Notes: generated by a model not told the origin, from the sequence alone. A DNA stretch of 25,130 nt from JBDSTW01 sp039914705 (GCA_039914705.1 JBDSOT010000174.1:1-25130); one strand, 5' to 3'; shown: positions 9,453 through 17,654, counted from the first letter of the stretch. Numbers and translations: made by a program.

Positions 9453-9758
9453 TTAACGCAACCTGTCCTTATATTTTTCTTCGAGAGCAAGAATATGTTT
9501 CTCTTCCTCAATCATCTTGCCAGCCTGTTCCTTTTCTACAGCGGGCATCGCTGTAATTAATTGATCTCCCCGTTTTACAAGCTTCCTTATTTGCACTATA
9601 TGAGACTGAAATATATCAATCTCTGATCCCTCGGCCACCAGCAAGACTTCATCCAGGTAGGCGCTGTCATTCAATAGTTTCTTGAAACTGAGCCTTTCCC
9701 CTATCTCTTTGTAAAAAACAGTAATAAATAACCACAAGAGTCTTTTTAATTCATGCAA
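9453..9758 (-). CDS. Small hypothetical protein, start region possibly frameshifted
   Basis: About 101 residues, unknown family, with a charged lysine/glutamate-rich C-terminal half (EKEQAGKMIEEEKHILALEE) likely to be helical and perhaps coiled-coil. The frame opens with TTG and lacks a ribosome site at that codon. A strong site (AAGGGGGTG) does occur further upstream, followed about 8 nt later by an ATG in another frame that stops after three codons (ATGACTGGATGA). Reading DESDLHELKRLL from just after that ATG would need a one-base shift. So the true start is probably upstream, with a frameshift (mutation or sequence error). It lies 34 nt after nasA and before the PDC-sensor gene, inside the nitrate operon. 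Confidence 0.5.
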   Translation of the reverse strand: MHELKRLLWLFITVFYKEIGERLSFKKLLNDSAYLDEVLLVAEGSEIDIFQSHIVQIRKLVKRGDQLITAMPAVEKEQAGKMIEEEKHILALEEKYKDRLR

Positions 9759-9792
9759 ATCACTTTCATCCAGTCATATCTTCACCCCCTTG

Positions 9793-12474
9793 TTATAGCA
9801 CTAATGATCGCACCAACAATGATTTCAGTTCGGGGATACACGAACCGCAATTGCTGCCGGCCTTGAGCGCTAGGCTGATGGCGGTGACCGAGGCGGGTTT
9901 GTCTTGCTGAATAAATTTAATCAGCGTGTTCAGGCCGACATTGAAACAGGCGCAGACCACAGGGCCTGCCTCGCTAGTGCCATTCATAGGTCTGCCCGCC
10001 AGCAGGCTAGCGCGCTCACTCGGCTGAAGCGCCGGCTGGGCGAATAACTCCATGAGCCAGGTGCGCGACGGCAGTACATAACCGGGCGCGATGAAGATGC
10101 AGCTTTCTAGGCTGTTGTTTACCAGACGCGCGCCGCGATAACGCCCCGCCGCATTATCCAGATATTCAATCCATTCGATTTTTTCCTGCCCGGTTTTGGG
10201 TGCGCACAGCAGTTCGCGCGCCCAAGCCGGCCAGTCCTGGGCGGACTGCTCTCCGGCCAACTCATAGCGCCAAAAGCCCTTGCCGATGGCGCGTGCCCAG
10301 TAGCTCGCCCCGGTCAATGACAACTGCCGGCGCGATAATAAAAAACCGTGCCAGCGTGCAAGATAAGGGGCAATTCGCACCGGGGTATGTTTGGATTCGG
10401 GTTGGCCCGAAATCGGATCGACCACCGGATTCACGAGCGCATCAACGCGCCCCTGGCTGGCAAACTGATCGTTCCAGTGGAAGGGCACAAACACGCTGCC
10501 GCATCGCTGATCGGCGCTGAGCGCTGCGCGCGCAATCATCTCGCCCCAGCGGCTATGCAAGCGCACCAGCATGCCGTCCTGCACACCGAGCTGCGCCGCA
10601 TCTTGCGGGTTCAATTGCGCCGTGGGTTCATAACTGTGCGCAGACAGGCGTGCTGATTTGCCGGTACGCGTGAGCGTATGCCAATGGTCGCGCATGCGTC
10701 CGCTGTTCAACACGAAGGGAAAATTATCATCGACGTCATATACCGGAGCGCGTGGTGTGATGGCGATAAACTGCGCCTTGCGCGTTGCCGTAAAAAAACG
10801 CCCATCGCTGAACATGCGCTTGGTTCCGGGTGCACCCGCCTGCGGCACCGGCCACTGAATGGGTTGCAGGTTTTCGTAGGCGGCCGCGTCTGCATCGCCC
10901 AGGCCGGCGATATTAAAATCGCGCGTCCCGTTATTTTCAAATCCGGACAAACGCGCATGTTCACTGAATACTTCGGCCACCGACGCATAACTGAAGCCGT
11001 CCGCATAACCCATGCGCTTCGCTACCTCGGCCAGTGCCCACCAGTCGGGGTGCGCCTCGCCTGGCTCGGCAAGAAACTTTCGCTGGCGTGATATGCGCCG
11101 CTCGGAATTGGTGACCGAGCCGTCTTTCTCGCCCCAGGCCAGCGCAGGCAATAGGACGTGCGCGAGGGCCGTGGTGTCGGTGTGACGCACGCAATCGGAG
11201 ACCACGACCAGTTCGCATTTTGCCAGCGCCGCACGCACGCGATCAGCATCGGGCAGGCTCACCACGGGGTTGGTGGCGATGATCCACACCGCCTTGACCG
11301 TGCCGGCCTCGATGGCCTCGAACAGCTCCACGGCCTTGAGGCCGGGCTTGTCCGCAATCGTGGGCGATCTCCAGAAGCGTTGCACGCGGTCACGATGTTC
11401 GGGATTGGCAATATCCATGTGCGCTGCGAGATAATTCGCCATCCCGCCTACCTCGCGCCCGCCCATCGCATTGGGCTGGCCCGTAAATGAAAACGGCCCC
11501 ATACCGGGACGTCCGATACGGCCTGTCAACAGGTGGCAGTTGATGATGGCATTGACCTTGTCCGTGCCGCTTGAGGATTGATTGATGCCCTGCGAATAAA
11601 CCGTGATGGATTTTTCCGTACACGCAAACAAGCGAAAGAATTGCTCGACAGCCTCTTCGTCGAGTTCGCAATCTTGCGCCACGCTGTGCACGGACGGCGC
11701 GCTATTATTGGCGGCGTGCAGGGCCTGTGCCATGCCTTCTGTGCAGGTATCGACATAGAGATGATTTGTGTAATCATTCCGGGCTAAATAACTGAGCAGA
11801 CCGTTGAACAGCACGGCATCGGTACCCGGCCGCAGCGGCAGATGTAAATCAGCAATGGCGCACGTAGCCGTGCGGCGCGGGTCGATGACGACGATCTTGA
11901 GATCGGGATTTTCTTCTCGGGCCTGCGTAATGCGCTGAAACAGTACCGGGTGGCACCACGCGGCATTCGAGCCGACCAGTACGATCAGGTTGGCGCGCTC
12001 CAAATCCTCGTACGAACACGGCACTGTATCGCTGCCGAAGGCGCGCTTGTGACCGGCCACGCTCGACGCCATGCATAGCCGCGAATTGGTGTCGATATTG
12101 GCGGAGCCGATATAGCCCTTCATGAATTTATTGGCGATGTAATAATCTTCGGTGAGGCATTGCCCGGAGACATAAAAGGCTACGGCGTCGCGGCCGTGTT
12201 CGCGGATGATGCGTGCGAAACCATCGGCCACGGTGCTTAACGCGGTATCCCAGTCACAACGCGCACCGCGCACTTCGGGATAGAGCAGGCGTCCGTCCAG
12301 ATCGAGCGTTTCACCTAATGCCGCGCCCTTCGAGCACAGCCGTCCGTAATTAGCCGGATGCGATTCGTCGCCGCGGATTTGTACGCCGTCCGCTCCCGGC
12401 GTTGCGATCACGCCGCAACCGACACCGCAGTACGGGCAGGTGGTGCGCACCTCCGGCAAGGGCTGGACGTTCAC
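9793..12474 (-). CDS. nasA: Assimilatory nitrate reductase, catalytic (bis-MGD molybdopterin) subunit with C-terminal BFD domain
   Basis: It reduces nitrate to nitrite in the cytoplasm. The 893-residue protein starts with a [4Fe-4S] motif, Cys13, Cys16, Cys20 and Cys47 (CPYCGVGCG ... GRLCSKG), followed by molybdopterin oxidoreductase domains. NSRLCMASSVAGHKRAFG holds the expected Mo-ligand cysteine, and a dinucleotide-binding domain contains LNSGRMRDHWHTLTRTGKS. The C-terminus has a BFD-like [2Fe-2S] domain (CACFNVG ... CGSCIPE), found in the NasA/NasC class rather than periplasmic NapA; no signal peptide is present. The start is GTG, with a stop four codons upstream in frame. It needs MobA and MoeA, encoded at 21496-24969. 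It is third in the nirB-nirD-nasA unit and would feed nitrite to NirBD. Confidence 0.95.
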   Translation of the reverse strand: MNVQPLPEVRTTCPYCGVGCGVIATPGADGVQIRGDESHPANYGRLCSKGAALGETLDLDGRLLYPEVRGARCDWDTALSTVADGFARIIREHGRDAVAFYVSGQCLTEDYYIANKFMKGYIGSANIDTNSRLCMASSVAGHKRAFGSDTVPCSYEDLERANLIVLVGSNAAWCHPVLFQRITQAREENPDLKIVVIDPRRTATCAIADLHLPLRPGTDAVLFNGLLSYLARNDYTNHLYVDTCTEGMAQALHAANNSAPSVHSVAQDCELDEEAVEQFFRLFACTEKSITVYSQGINQSSSGTDKVNAIINCHLLTGRIGRPGMGPFSFTGQPNAMGGREVGGMANYLAAHMDIANPEHRDRVQRFWRSPTIADKPGLKAVELFEAIEAGTVKAVWIIATNPVVSLPDADRVRAALAKCELVVVSDCVRHTDTTALAHVLLPALAWGEKDGSVTNSERRISRQRKFLAEPGEAHPDWWALAEVAKRMGYADGFSYASVAEVFSEHARLSGFENNGTRDFNIAGLGDADAAAYENLQPIQWPVPQAGAPGTKRMFSDGRFFTATRKAQFIAITPRAPVYDVDDNFPFVLNSGRMRDHWHTLTRTGKSARLSAHSYEPTAQLNPQDAAQLGVQDGMLVRLHSRWGEMIARAALSADQRCGSVFVPFHWNDQFASQGRVDALVNPVVDPISGQPESKHTPVRIAPYLARWHGFLLSRRQLSLTGASYWARAIGKGFWRYELAGEQSAQDWPAWARELLCAPKTGQEKIEWIEYLDNAAGRYRGARLVNNSLESCIFIAPGYVLPSRTWLMELFAQPALQPSERASLLAGRPMNGTSEAGPVVCACFNVGLNTLIKFIQQDKPASVTAISLALKAGSNCGSCIPELKSLLVRSLVL

Positions 12475-12503
12475 TGCTTAAATCACTCGGCCAGGACAAC
12501 GCA

Positions 12504-12827
12504 TCACGCCGCATTCGGCAGGAGTGAGACATACACCGTGTCGCCTTCGACCTTCACCGCATAACTGATCGCGCAGCCTTCGTCGGGCGCTACGGCCTTG
12601 CCGCAATCCAGCTCGATATTCCAGCCGTGCAGCGGACAGGCCACCTTGCGCCCGTAAACAATACCCTGCGACAGCGGGCCGCCGCGGTGCGGACACTTAT
12701 CGCGCAGCGCAAATATTTCATCGTCGCCGGTGCGAAATACCGCGATATCGCCCTGCGTTGTCTTCAGCACGCGTGCACCTAGGCGCGGGATCGCGTCGAT
12801 GCTGCACACCTCTATCCACTGCGACAT
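12504..12827 (-). CDS. nirD: Nitrite reductase small subunit, Rieske-type NirD
   Basis: The 107-residue partner of NirB in assimilatory NADH-nitrite reductase. It carries a complete Rieske [2Fe-2S] motif, CPHRGG (Cys45, His47) and CPLHGW (Cys64, His67), so it should bind a cluster, unlike E. coli NirD, which as far as I know lacks these ligands. The frame extends upstream over the nirB end, but the family N-terminus (MSQWIEVCSID) and length support the ATG at 12827, four nt after the nirB stop. Translation is probably coupled to nirB. An alternative ATG 12 codons upstream (MNISPLN...) has a GGAG some 10 nt before it and cannot be fully excluded. Confidence 0.93.
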   Translation of the reverse strand: MSQWIEVCSIDAIPRLGARVLKTTQGDIAVFRTGDDEIFALRDKCPHRGGPLSQGIVYGRKVACPLHGWNIELDCGKAVAPDEGCAISYAVKVEGDTVYVSLLPNAA

Positions 12828-12831
12828 GACG

Positions 12832-15264
12832 TCAGGCAATCTGTTTAATGGGGATATATTCATTTTTATGCGCTCCGGCGGCACGTTCTTCCCAGGGGTC
12901 TTGCACGAATTTTTGCGAATCGAGAAAACGCTCGTACAGCGCCTTGCGATTCGGCGCGTCATCGACGATTTTTTCCTTCACATAGGAAAGCCCAACGCGC
13001 TCGATCCAGTGTGAGGTGCGGTCGAGATAACGCGCCTCCTCGCGGTAAAGCTGCATGTACGCACCGGCGTATTCCAGCACCTCGTCTTCGGTGCTGACCT
13101 TGCAGAGCAGATCCGTCACACGTACCTTGATGCCGCCGTTGCCGCCCACGTGCAGTTCCCAACCGGAGTCGACCGCGACCACGCCGAAATCCTTGATCGT
13201 CGATTCGGCGCAGTTGCGCGGGCAACCGCTCACGGCCATCTTCACCTTGTGCGGCGTCCACGAACCCCAGGTCATCTTTTCCAGCTTGATGCCCATGGTG
13301 GTGGAATCCTGCGTGCCGAAGCGACACCACTCCTTGCCGACGCAGGTCTTCACCGTACGCAGCGCCTTGGCGTAGGCGTGTCCCGACACCAGACCGCCCT
13401 TATTCAAATCCGCCCACACGGCCGGCAGGTCTTCTTTTTTCACGCCGAGCAGATCGATGCGCTGTCCACCGGTGACCTTCATTGTGGGGATGCTGAATTT
13501 ATCGGCGACATCGGCAATCGTGCGCAACTCGCCCGCGTTGGTCAGCCCGCCCCACATGCGCGGTACGACCGAATAGGTGCCATCCTTCTGGATGTTGGCA
13601 TGCGCACGCTCATTGATAAAACGCGACTGGTAATCATCGTGCGCCTCGTGCGGCCAGGCACAGATCAGATAATAATTCAGCGCCGGGCGGCACCTCGCGC
13701 AACCGTCGGGCGTGCGCCACTTCAAATATTTCATCACGGCAGGGATGCTGGTTAAATGCTGGGCACGAATAATCTTGCGCACCTCGTCGTGCGGGTAATC
13801 GGTGCACGGACACATGGGTTTTATCTCCGGCGCGGCGGAATAATCGCCGCCCACGGTAGAGGCCAGGATCTGCTCGACCAGGCCGGTGCACGAACCGCAC
13901 GACGACGAGGCCTTGGTGTGGGCGCGCACCTCATCGACGGTAAACAAGCCCTTCTGGGTAATCGCCTTAACAATGGTGCCCTTACACACGCCGTTGCAGC
14001 CGCATACCTCCATATCGTCGCTCATCTGCGAGGCGCGCGATTCTCCGCCGCGTCCGGAGTCGCCCAGGTGGGCCTGGCCGAACATCAGATGTTCGCGGAT
14101 ATCCGTGACGTTCGCGCTCTCGCGCATCAACTGAAAATACCAGGCGCCATCGCCGGTATCGCCGTACATCACGGCGCCCTGGATGCGGTTATCCTTGAGC
14201 ACGATCTTTTTATACACGCCGCGCGCGGCATCCTGCAGGATAATGTCTTCGGTCGTGTCGTCGCCGGTAAAATTGCCTGCGGAAAAGACATCGATGCCGG
14301 TCACCTTGAGCTTGGTCGATGTCACCGAACCCTGATAGCGCCCGTAGCCGATCTGGGCGAGATGATTGGCGCACACCTTGCCCATCTCGAACAAGGGCGC
14401 GACCAGGCCGTAACTATTGCCGCGATGCTGCACGCACTCGCCCACCGCGTATATACGGGGATCGTAGGTCTGCATGGTGTCGCTAACCACGATGCCGCGC
14501 TCGCAATAAATGCCTGATTGCTTCGCAAGTGCGATATTAGGGCGAATGCCGACCGCCATGACCACGAGATCGGCGGTGATCTCACGGCCGTCCTTGAAGC
14601 GCACGCCCTGCACACGCTTCTTGCCGATGATCTCCTCCGTCACCGCGCTCATTAAAAACTCCAGGCCGCGTTCAACCAGAGATTTCTTCAGCATCTTCCC
14701 CGCAATAGAGTCGAGCTGGCGTTCCATGAGCGTGTCGTTGAGATGCACCACGGTCACCTTCATGCCCTGCATCATCAAGCCGTTCGCCGCCTCCAGCCCG
14801 AGCAGTCCGCCCCCGATCACAATCGCGTGGCGAAATTGTTTTGCCGCCTCGAGCATCGAGTCGACATCGCGGATATCTCGGAAGGTAACTACACCGGGCA
14901 GGTCATTCCCGGGAACCGGGATGATGAACGGGTCAGACCCGGTGGCGAGCAGCAGGCGGTCGTAATTTTCTGTTGTACCGTCTTCCGCAATGACCAGGCG
15001 CTTACTGCGCTCGATCTTCACGACCTTTTTTCCCTTGTGCAGCGTGACATGGTTATCGGCATACCACTGCTCATCATTGAGCATGATCTCGTCGATGGAC
15101 TTCTCACCGGCGAGCACCGGCGACAATAAAATCCGATTGTAATTACCGTAAGCCTCGGCCCCGAACACGGTGAGTTCGTACAACTCCGGGGCGAGCGCGA
15201 TCAGCTCTTCAAGCGTGCGCATCCCGGCCATGCCATTGCCGATGAGGACGAGTTTTTCTTTCAT
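12832..15264 (-). CDS. nirB: Assimilatory nitrite reductase [NAD(P)H] large subunit
   Basis: It reduces nitrite to ammonium with six electrons, in the cytoplasm. In the 810-residue protein, residues 1-290 are an FAD/NAD oxidoreductase (GNGMAG near 9-14, ATGSD at 107-111, VIGGGLLGLEAANG at 149-162). A BFD [2Fe-2S] domain follows, with Cys421, Cys423, Cys456 and Cys459, then a second cysteine-rich stretch (CPC at 485-487, CARC at 522-525). The siroheme/[4Fe-4S] ligands are Cys641, Cys647, Cys681 and Cys685 (TCVGKEWC ... GCPRNC). An AAAAGG ribosome site precedes the ATG. It is first in the leftward operon, 36 nt after the predicted sigma-54 start. Siroheme synthase is not in the window. Large plus-strand ORFs opposite this gene are shadows. 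Confidence 0.97.
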   Translation of the reverse strand: MKEKLVLIGNGMAGMRTLEELIALAPELYELTVFGAEAYGNYNRILLSPVLAGEKSIDEIMLNDEQWYADNHVTLHKGKKVVKIERSKRLVIAEDGTTENYDRLLLATGSDPFIIPVPGNDLPGVVTFRDIRDVDSMLEAAKQFRHAIVIGGGLLGLEAANGLMMQGMKVTVVHLNDTLMERQLDSIAGKMLKKSLVERGLEFLMSAVTEEIIGKKRVQGVRFKDGREITADLVVMAVGIRPNIALAKQSGIYCERGIVVSDTMQTYDPRIYAVGECVQHRGNSYGLVAPLFEMGKVCANHLAQIGYGRYQGSVTSTKLKVTGIDVFSAGNFTGDDTTEDIILQDAARGVYKKIVLKDNRIQGAVMYGDTGDGAWYFQLMRESANVTDIREHLMFGQAHLGDSGRGGESRASQMSDDMEVCGCNGVCKGTIVKAITQKGLFTVDEVRAHTKASSSCGSCTGLVEQILASTVGGDYSAAPEIKPMCPCTDYPHDEVRKIIRAQHLTSIPAVMKYLKWRTPDGCARCRPALNYYLICAWPHEAHDDYQSRFINERAHANIQKDGTYSVVPRMWGGLTNAGELRTIADVADKFSIPTMKVTGGQRIDLLGVKKEDLPAVWADLNKGGLVSGHAYAKALRTVKTCVGKEWCRFGTQDSTTMGIKLEKMTWGSWTPHKVKMAVSGCPRNCAESTIKDFGVVAVDSGWELHVGGNGGIKVRVTDLLCKVSTEDEVLEYAGAYMQLYREEARYLDRTSHWIERVGLSYVKEKIVDDAPNRKALYERFLDSQKFVQDPWEERAAGAHKNEYIPIKQIA

Positions 15265-15310
15265 GCTAAAGCCTTTTAAACGAGTTAGTGATTGTTTCCA
15301 AAGTGTCTAA

Positions 15311-15326
15311 AGCAATATGTGGGCCA
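15311..15326 (-). promoter_or_regulatory. Sigma-54 (-24/-12) promoter for nirB operon
   Basis: The minus strand reads TGGCCCACATATTGCT. GG and GC are exactly 12 bases apart, and it agrees with TGGCAC-N5-TTGCW at all positions except the A and one flank. The predicted start is near 15300, giving a 36-nt leader to nirB. Distance and orientation fit activation by NtrC bound at 15418-15465. Confidence 0.75.
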
Positions 15327-15417
15327 TAACATTTTAATAATTATCTTATTGATTTATAGATACTATTTTTTAAAATATCTGCTTTAAAACTAATTTCACA
15401 GGAGTGCCAGCTATATA

Positions 15418-15465
15418 TGCACCACAATCAATCATTACTCACCGGCGACTCACTTAATTGGTGCA
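15418..15465. promoter_or_regulatory. Candidate NtrC enhancer region (two divergent half-sites)
   Basis: TGCACCA at 15418-15424 and its inverse TGGTGCA at 15459-15465 match the half-sites of the NtrC consensus TGCACY-N5-GGTGCA. The second has a partial partner (CTCACT, 4 of 6) at the right spacing; the first has none. Their centres are about 41 bp, or four helical turns, apart. They lie roughly 90 bp from each -24/-12 promoter, suitable for enhancer looping in both directions. Confidence 0.5.
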
Positions 15466-15507
15466 GAAATTCCCGTTCCCCTGTCTCCTTGTTAGCCGGA
15501 AAAACAT

Positions 15508-15525
15508 TTGCATATATAGATGCAA
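15508..15525. promoter_or_regulatory. Inverted repeat between NtrC-like sites and nasT promoter
   Basis: TTGCAT and ATGCAA are separated by 6 nt (ATATAG), a perfect 6-bp dyad ending 27 bp before the -24 element of nasT. It resembles an NtrC site but is 1 bp too short between TGCA cores. It could be a weak third site or bind another regulator. Confidence 0.35.
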
Positions 15526-15552
15526 TCAGAGGAGTTCAGTAGAAATTATCGC

Positions 15553-15568
15553 TGGCATACAAATTGCG
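15553..15568 (+). promoter_or_regulatory. Sigma-54 (-24/-12) promoter for nasT
   Basis: TGGCATACAAATTGCG carries the invariant GG and GC 12 bases apart and near-consensus flanks (TGGCAY, TTGC). The predicted start is about 15579, 26 nt before the nasT ATG. The whole intergenic span 15265-15604 (340 bp) contains no gene, only the two promoters and the NtrC-like sites. Confidence 0.75.
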
Positions 15569-15604
15569 ATTACTCAAATAAGGATTTTTTTAAGAGGCAA
15601 TGCG

Positions 15605-16183
15605 ATGCGCGTCATGCTGATAGGGGACGAGTCTGATCGGTTAACCACGCTAATGCAGGGTTTAGCTCAGGCCGGCTGTGTCATCGTAGGTCGGCTTTCT
15701 AATACGCAACGTCTACTGCCCCAGCTGTGCAAATCGAATGTCGATCTTATCGTCATCGAGATGGCGGCACCCGACCTTAGCACACTTGAACAGTTACGCC
15801 TCGTGAAGCAGAGGCGCCCGTGTCCGGTTGTCCTGTTTACGCGCTGCATGGAAACGCAGATGGCTATCGCCGCGCTCAAGGCAGGTGTTGATTCGTACAT
15901 TGTGGAGGGTCTGGAAAAAGACCGGGTGAAGCCGATCATTGACGTAGCCATCGCGCGCTTTAAAGAAACCCAGGCACTGCACTGGGAGCTGGAAAAGTCC
16001 TATCTGGATAGGCAGGATCGCAAAACGATAGAGCGGGCCAAAGGCATACTGATGAAGCGTGCCAAGGTCGAGGAAGAGGTGGCTTGCAAAACCTTGCGCA
16101 CGATGGCCATGAATCGCAACAAGCGTGTCGCCGATGTGGCCGAGAGCATTGTCATCGCGGAGAATTTTTTAATGAGGCAATAA
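15605..16183 (+). CDS. nasT: NasT: ANTAR-domain RNA-binding antiterminator of nitrate assimilation
   Basis: The 192-residue protein has a receiver-like fold (1-120) and a C-terminal ANTAR helix bundle (about 125-190, core RAKGILMKRAKVEEEVACKT). In known systems NasT binds twin-hairpin leaders and prevents termination of nitrate assimilation mRNAs when released by the nitrate sensor NasS. The receiver position that normally holds the phospho-Asp is Glu52 (DLIVIEM), and the usual conserved Lys is also absent (SYIVEGL), so control by phosphorylation is unlikely. The start at 15605 has AGAGG 8 nt upstream and gives the family length; the open frame further upstream crosses the sigma-54 promoter and is rejected. 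No nasS gene follows; the next gene is nrtA. Confidence 0.93.
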   Translation: MRVMLIGDESDRLTTLMQGLAQAGCVIVGRLSNTQRLLPQLCKSNVDLIVIEMAAPDLSTLEQLRLVKQRRPCPVVLFTRCMETQMAIAALKAGVDSYIVEGLEKDRVKPIIDVAIARFKETQALHWELEKSYLDRQDRKTIERAKGILMKRAKVEEEVACKTLRTMAMNRNKRVADVAESIVIAENFLMRQ

Positions 16184-16334
16184 TTCTAGCAGAGATAATA
16201 AGCATCCCACGACGGGATAATCTTAAAAATAAATAAGTCAGCCACGGCCCTGCAATCGGACAACGGCGACTACTTACCCGGATCTATTCTCAAGGTAGGA
16301 CGCTTTTTTTTGCTTTAAATTTTTGGAGATGACG
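16184..16334 (+). promoter_or_regulatory. Possible regulatory leader between nasT and nrtA
   Basis: This 151-nt gap has a small hairpin, ATCCC-ACGAC-GGGAT (16204-16218), and a later 6-bp stem, CTTACC with GGTAGG (16273-16278/16294-16299). Eight T residues (16304-16311) follow the second stem at a distance of 4 nt. The layout of early hairpin, weak terminator and gene recalls ANTAR-controlled leaders, but I cannot find the canonical pair of hexanucleotide loops with A1 and G4. No promoter is obvious. nrtA may depend on readthrough from nasT. Confidence 0.35.
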
Positions 16335-17654
16335 ATGAGCAATAAACAGCGTGATGAGCAACAAACTAGCGCCAATCCCGAGTCATTAGAGCCGGCAAGG
16401 CCGGAGGCCGATCAATCGCGGCGTGGATTTATCAAGACCAGTCTGCTGGGGCTGGGCGCGTTGGGCATCTATGGCATCATGCCGGCTGGACTCAGCAATC
16501 GTGTCTGGGCAGCGGGATCAGATGCGCCGGAAAAACCCGATCTTACCATCGGCTTCATCCCGCTCACCGATTGTGCAAGCGTAGTGATGGCGGGCGAGCT
16601 CGGCCTGTATAAAAAATACGGCCTCAACGTCACGGTTAGCAAGGAGGCCTCGTGGGCCGCAGTGCGCGACAAGCTGATATCCGGCGACCTGGATGCGGCG
16701 CATGTGCTGTACGGTCTGCTTTACGGTGTAAGTCTCGGCATCGCCGGCCATAAGCAAGACATGGCCGTGCTCATGGGTCTGAATCACAACGGACAGGCCA
16801 TCACCTTATCCAATAGCCTCAAGGAAAAGGGCGCGATTGACGGCGCCAGCTTGAAAAAGCTCATCGACAGCGACAAGGGGAAAAAGGAATACACCTTCGC
16901 GCAGACCTTTCCCACCGGTACGCACGCCATGTGGCTTTATTACTGGTTGGGTGCCCACGGCATCAATCCGTTTACCGATGTGAAAAATATTGTTGTACCG
17001 CCGCCGCAGATGGTGGCCAATATGCGCGTCGGTAATATGGATGGCTACTGCGTAGGCGAACCGTGGAACGCACGCGCCATCTTCGACAAGATCGGCTTTA
17101 CCGCCACCACCACACAGGGCATCTGGAAGGATCATCCCGAAAAGGTGTTGGGCACCACCCTGGAATTCGTCAAGGAAAATCCCAACACCACGCGCGCCAT
17201 GATGAGCGCCGTGCTCGAGGCATCCAAATATCTCGACGTCATGAATAACCGTAGTAAGGTTGCCGGAATTATTTCCAGTAAATCATATGTCAATGCGCCG
17301 GAGGCCGTGATCGGAGATCGCATGGTCGGCAAATATGACGACGGCAATGGCAAGACCTGGAGCGATCCCGACTATATGAAGTTTTACAACGACGGTGAGG
17401 TGAATTTTCCTTACCTGTCGCACGGTGTGTGGTTCCTCACACAGTTCCGGCGCTGGGGCCTGCTGAAGGAAGACATCGATTATCTCGCCGTGGCGCAAAA
17501 GATCAATCAGGTCGATTTGTATACCTCGGTCGCCCAGTCGCTGGATATTCCGGTTCCAAGCAGTCCATTCAAGGTAGAGAAATTGTTCGACGGTGTCGAG
17601 TTCGATGCGGGCAAGGCCATCGAGTATGCGGGTTCATTCATGGTAAAGGTTTAG
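16335..17654 (+). CDS. nrtA: ABC nitrate transporter, periplasmic nitrate-binding protein NrtA
   Basis: The 439-residue solute-binding protein captures nitrate for the NrtBD transporter. A twin-arginine signal (SRRGFIKTS, Arg29-Arg30) with a hydrophobic stretch and a likely cut near Ala59/Ala60 directs it to the periplasm in folded form. The mature part starts with LTIGFIPLTDCASVVMAGEL, typical of the NrtA/NasS family, and ends VEYAGSF-like. The ATG at 16335 has GGAG 6 nt before it; an upstream in-frame TTG and ATG overlap that site and are less likely. It belongs to the nasT-nrtA-nrtB-nrtD run. The signal peptide separates it from cytosolic NasS, to which it is homologous. Confidence 0.92.
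   Translation: MSNKQRDEQQTSANPESLEPARPEADQSRRGFIKTSLLGLGALGIYGIMPAGLSNRVWAAGSDAPEKPDLTIGFIPLTDCASVVMAGELGLYKKYGLNVTVSKEASWAAVRDKLISGDLDAAHVLYGLLYGVSLGIAGHKQDMAVLMGLNHNGQAITLSNSLKEKGAIDGASLKKLIDSDKGKKEYTFAQTFPTGTHAMWLYYWLGAHGINPFTDVKNIVVPPPQMVANMRVGNMDGYCVGEPWNARAIFDKIGFTATTTQGIWKDHPEKVLGTTLEFVKENPNTTRAMMSAVLEASKYLDVMNNRSKVAGIISSKSYVNAPEAVIGDRMVGKYDDGNGKTWSDPDYMKFYNDGEVNFPYLSHGVWFLTQFRRWGLLKEDIDYLAVAQKINQVDLYTSVAQSLDIPVPSSPFKVEKLFDGVEFDAGKAIEYAGSFMVKV

Noticed and set aside
13756..14517. 253-codon plus-strand ORF opposite nirB
   Set aside because: It lies wholly antisense to well-conserved nirB sequence, has no recognisable domain, and is a product of codon bias. The same applies to the ORF at 13150-13755.
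15458..15604. N-terminal extension of nasT
   Set aside because: The extra codons cross the sigma-54 promoter and lack a ribosome site; the family starts at the ATG at 15605.
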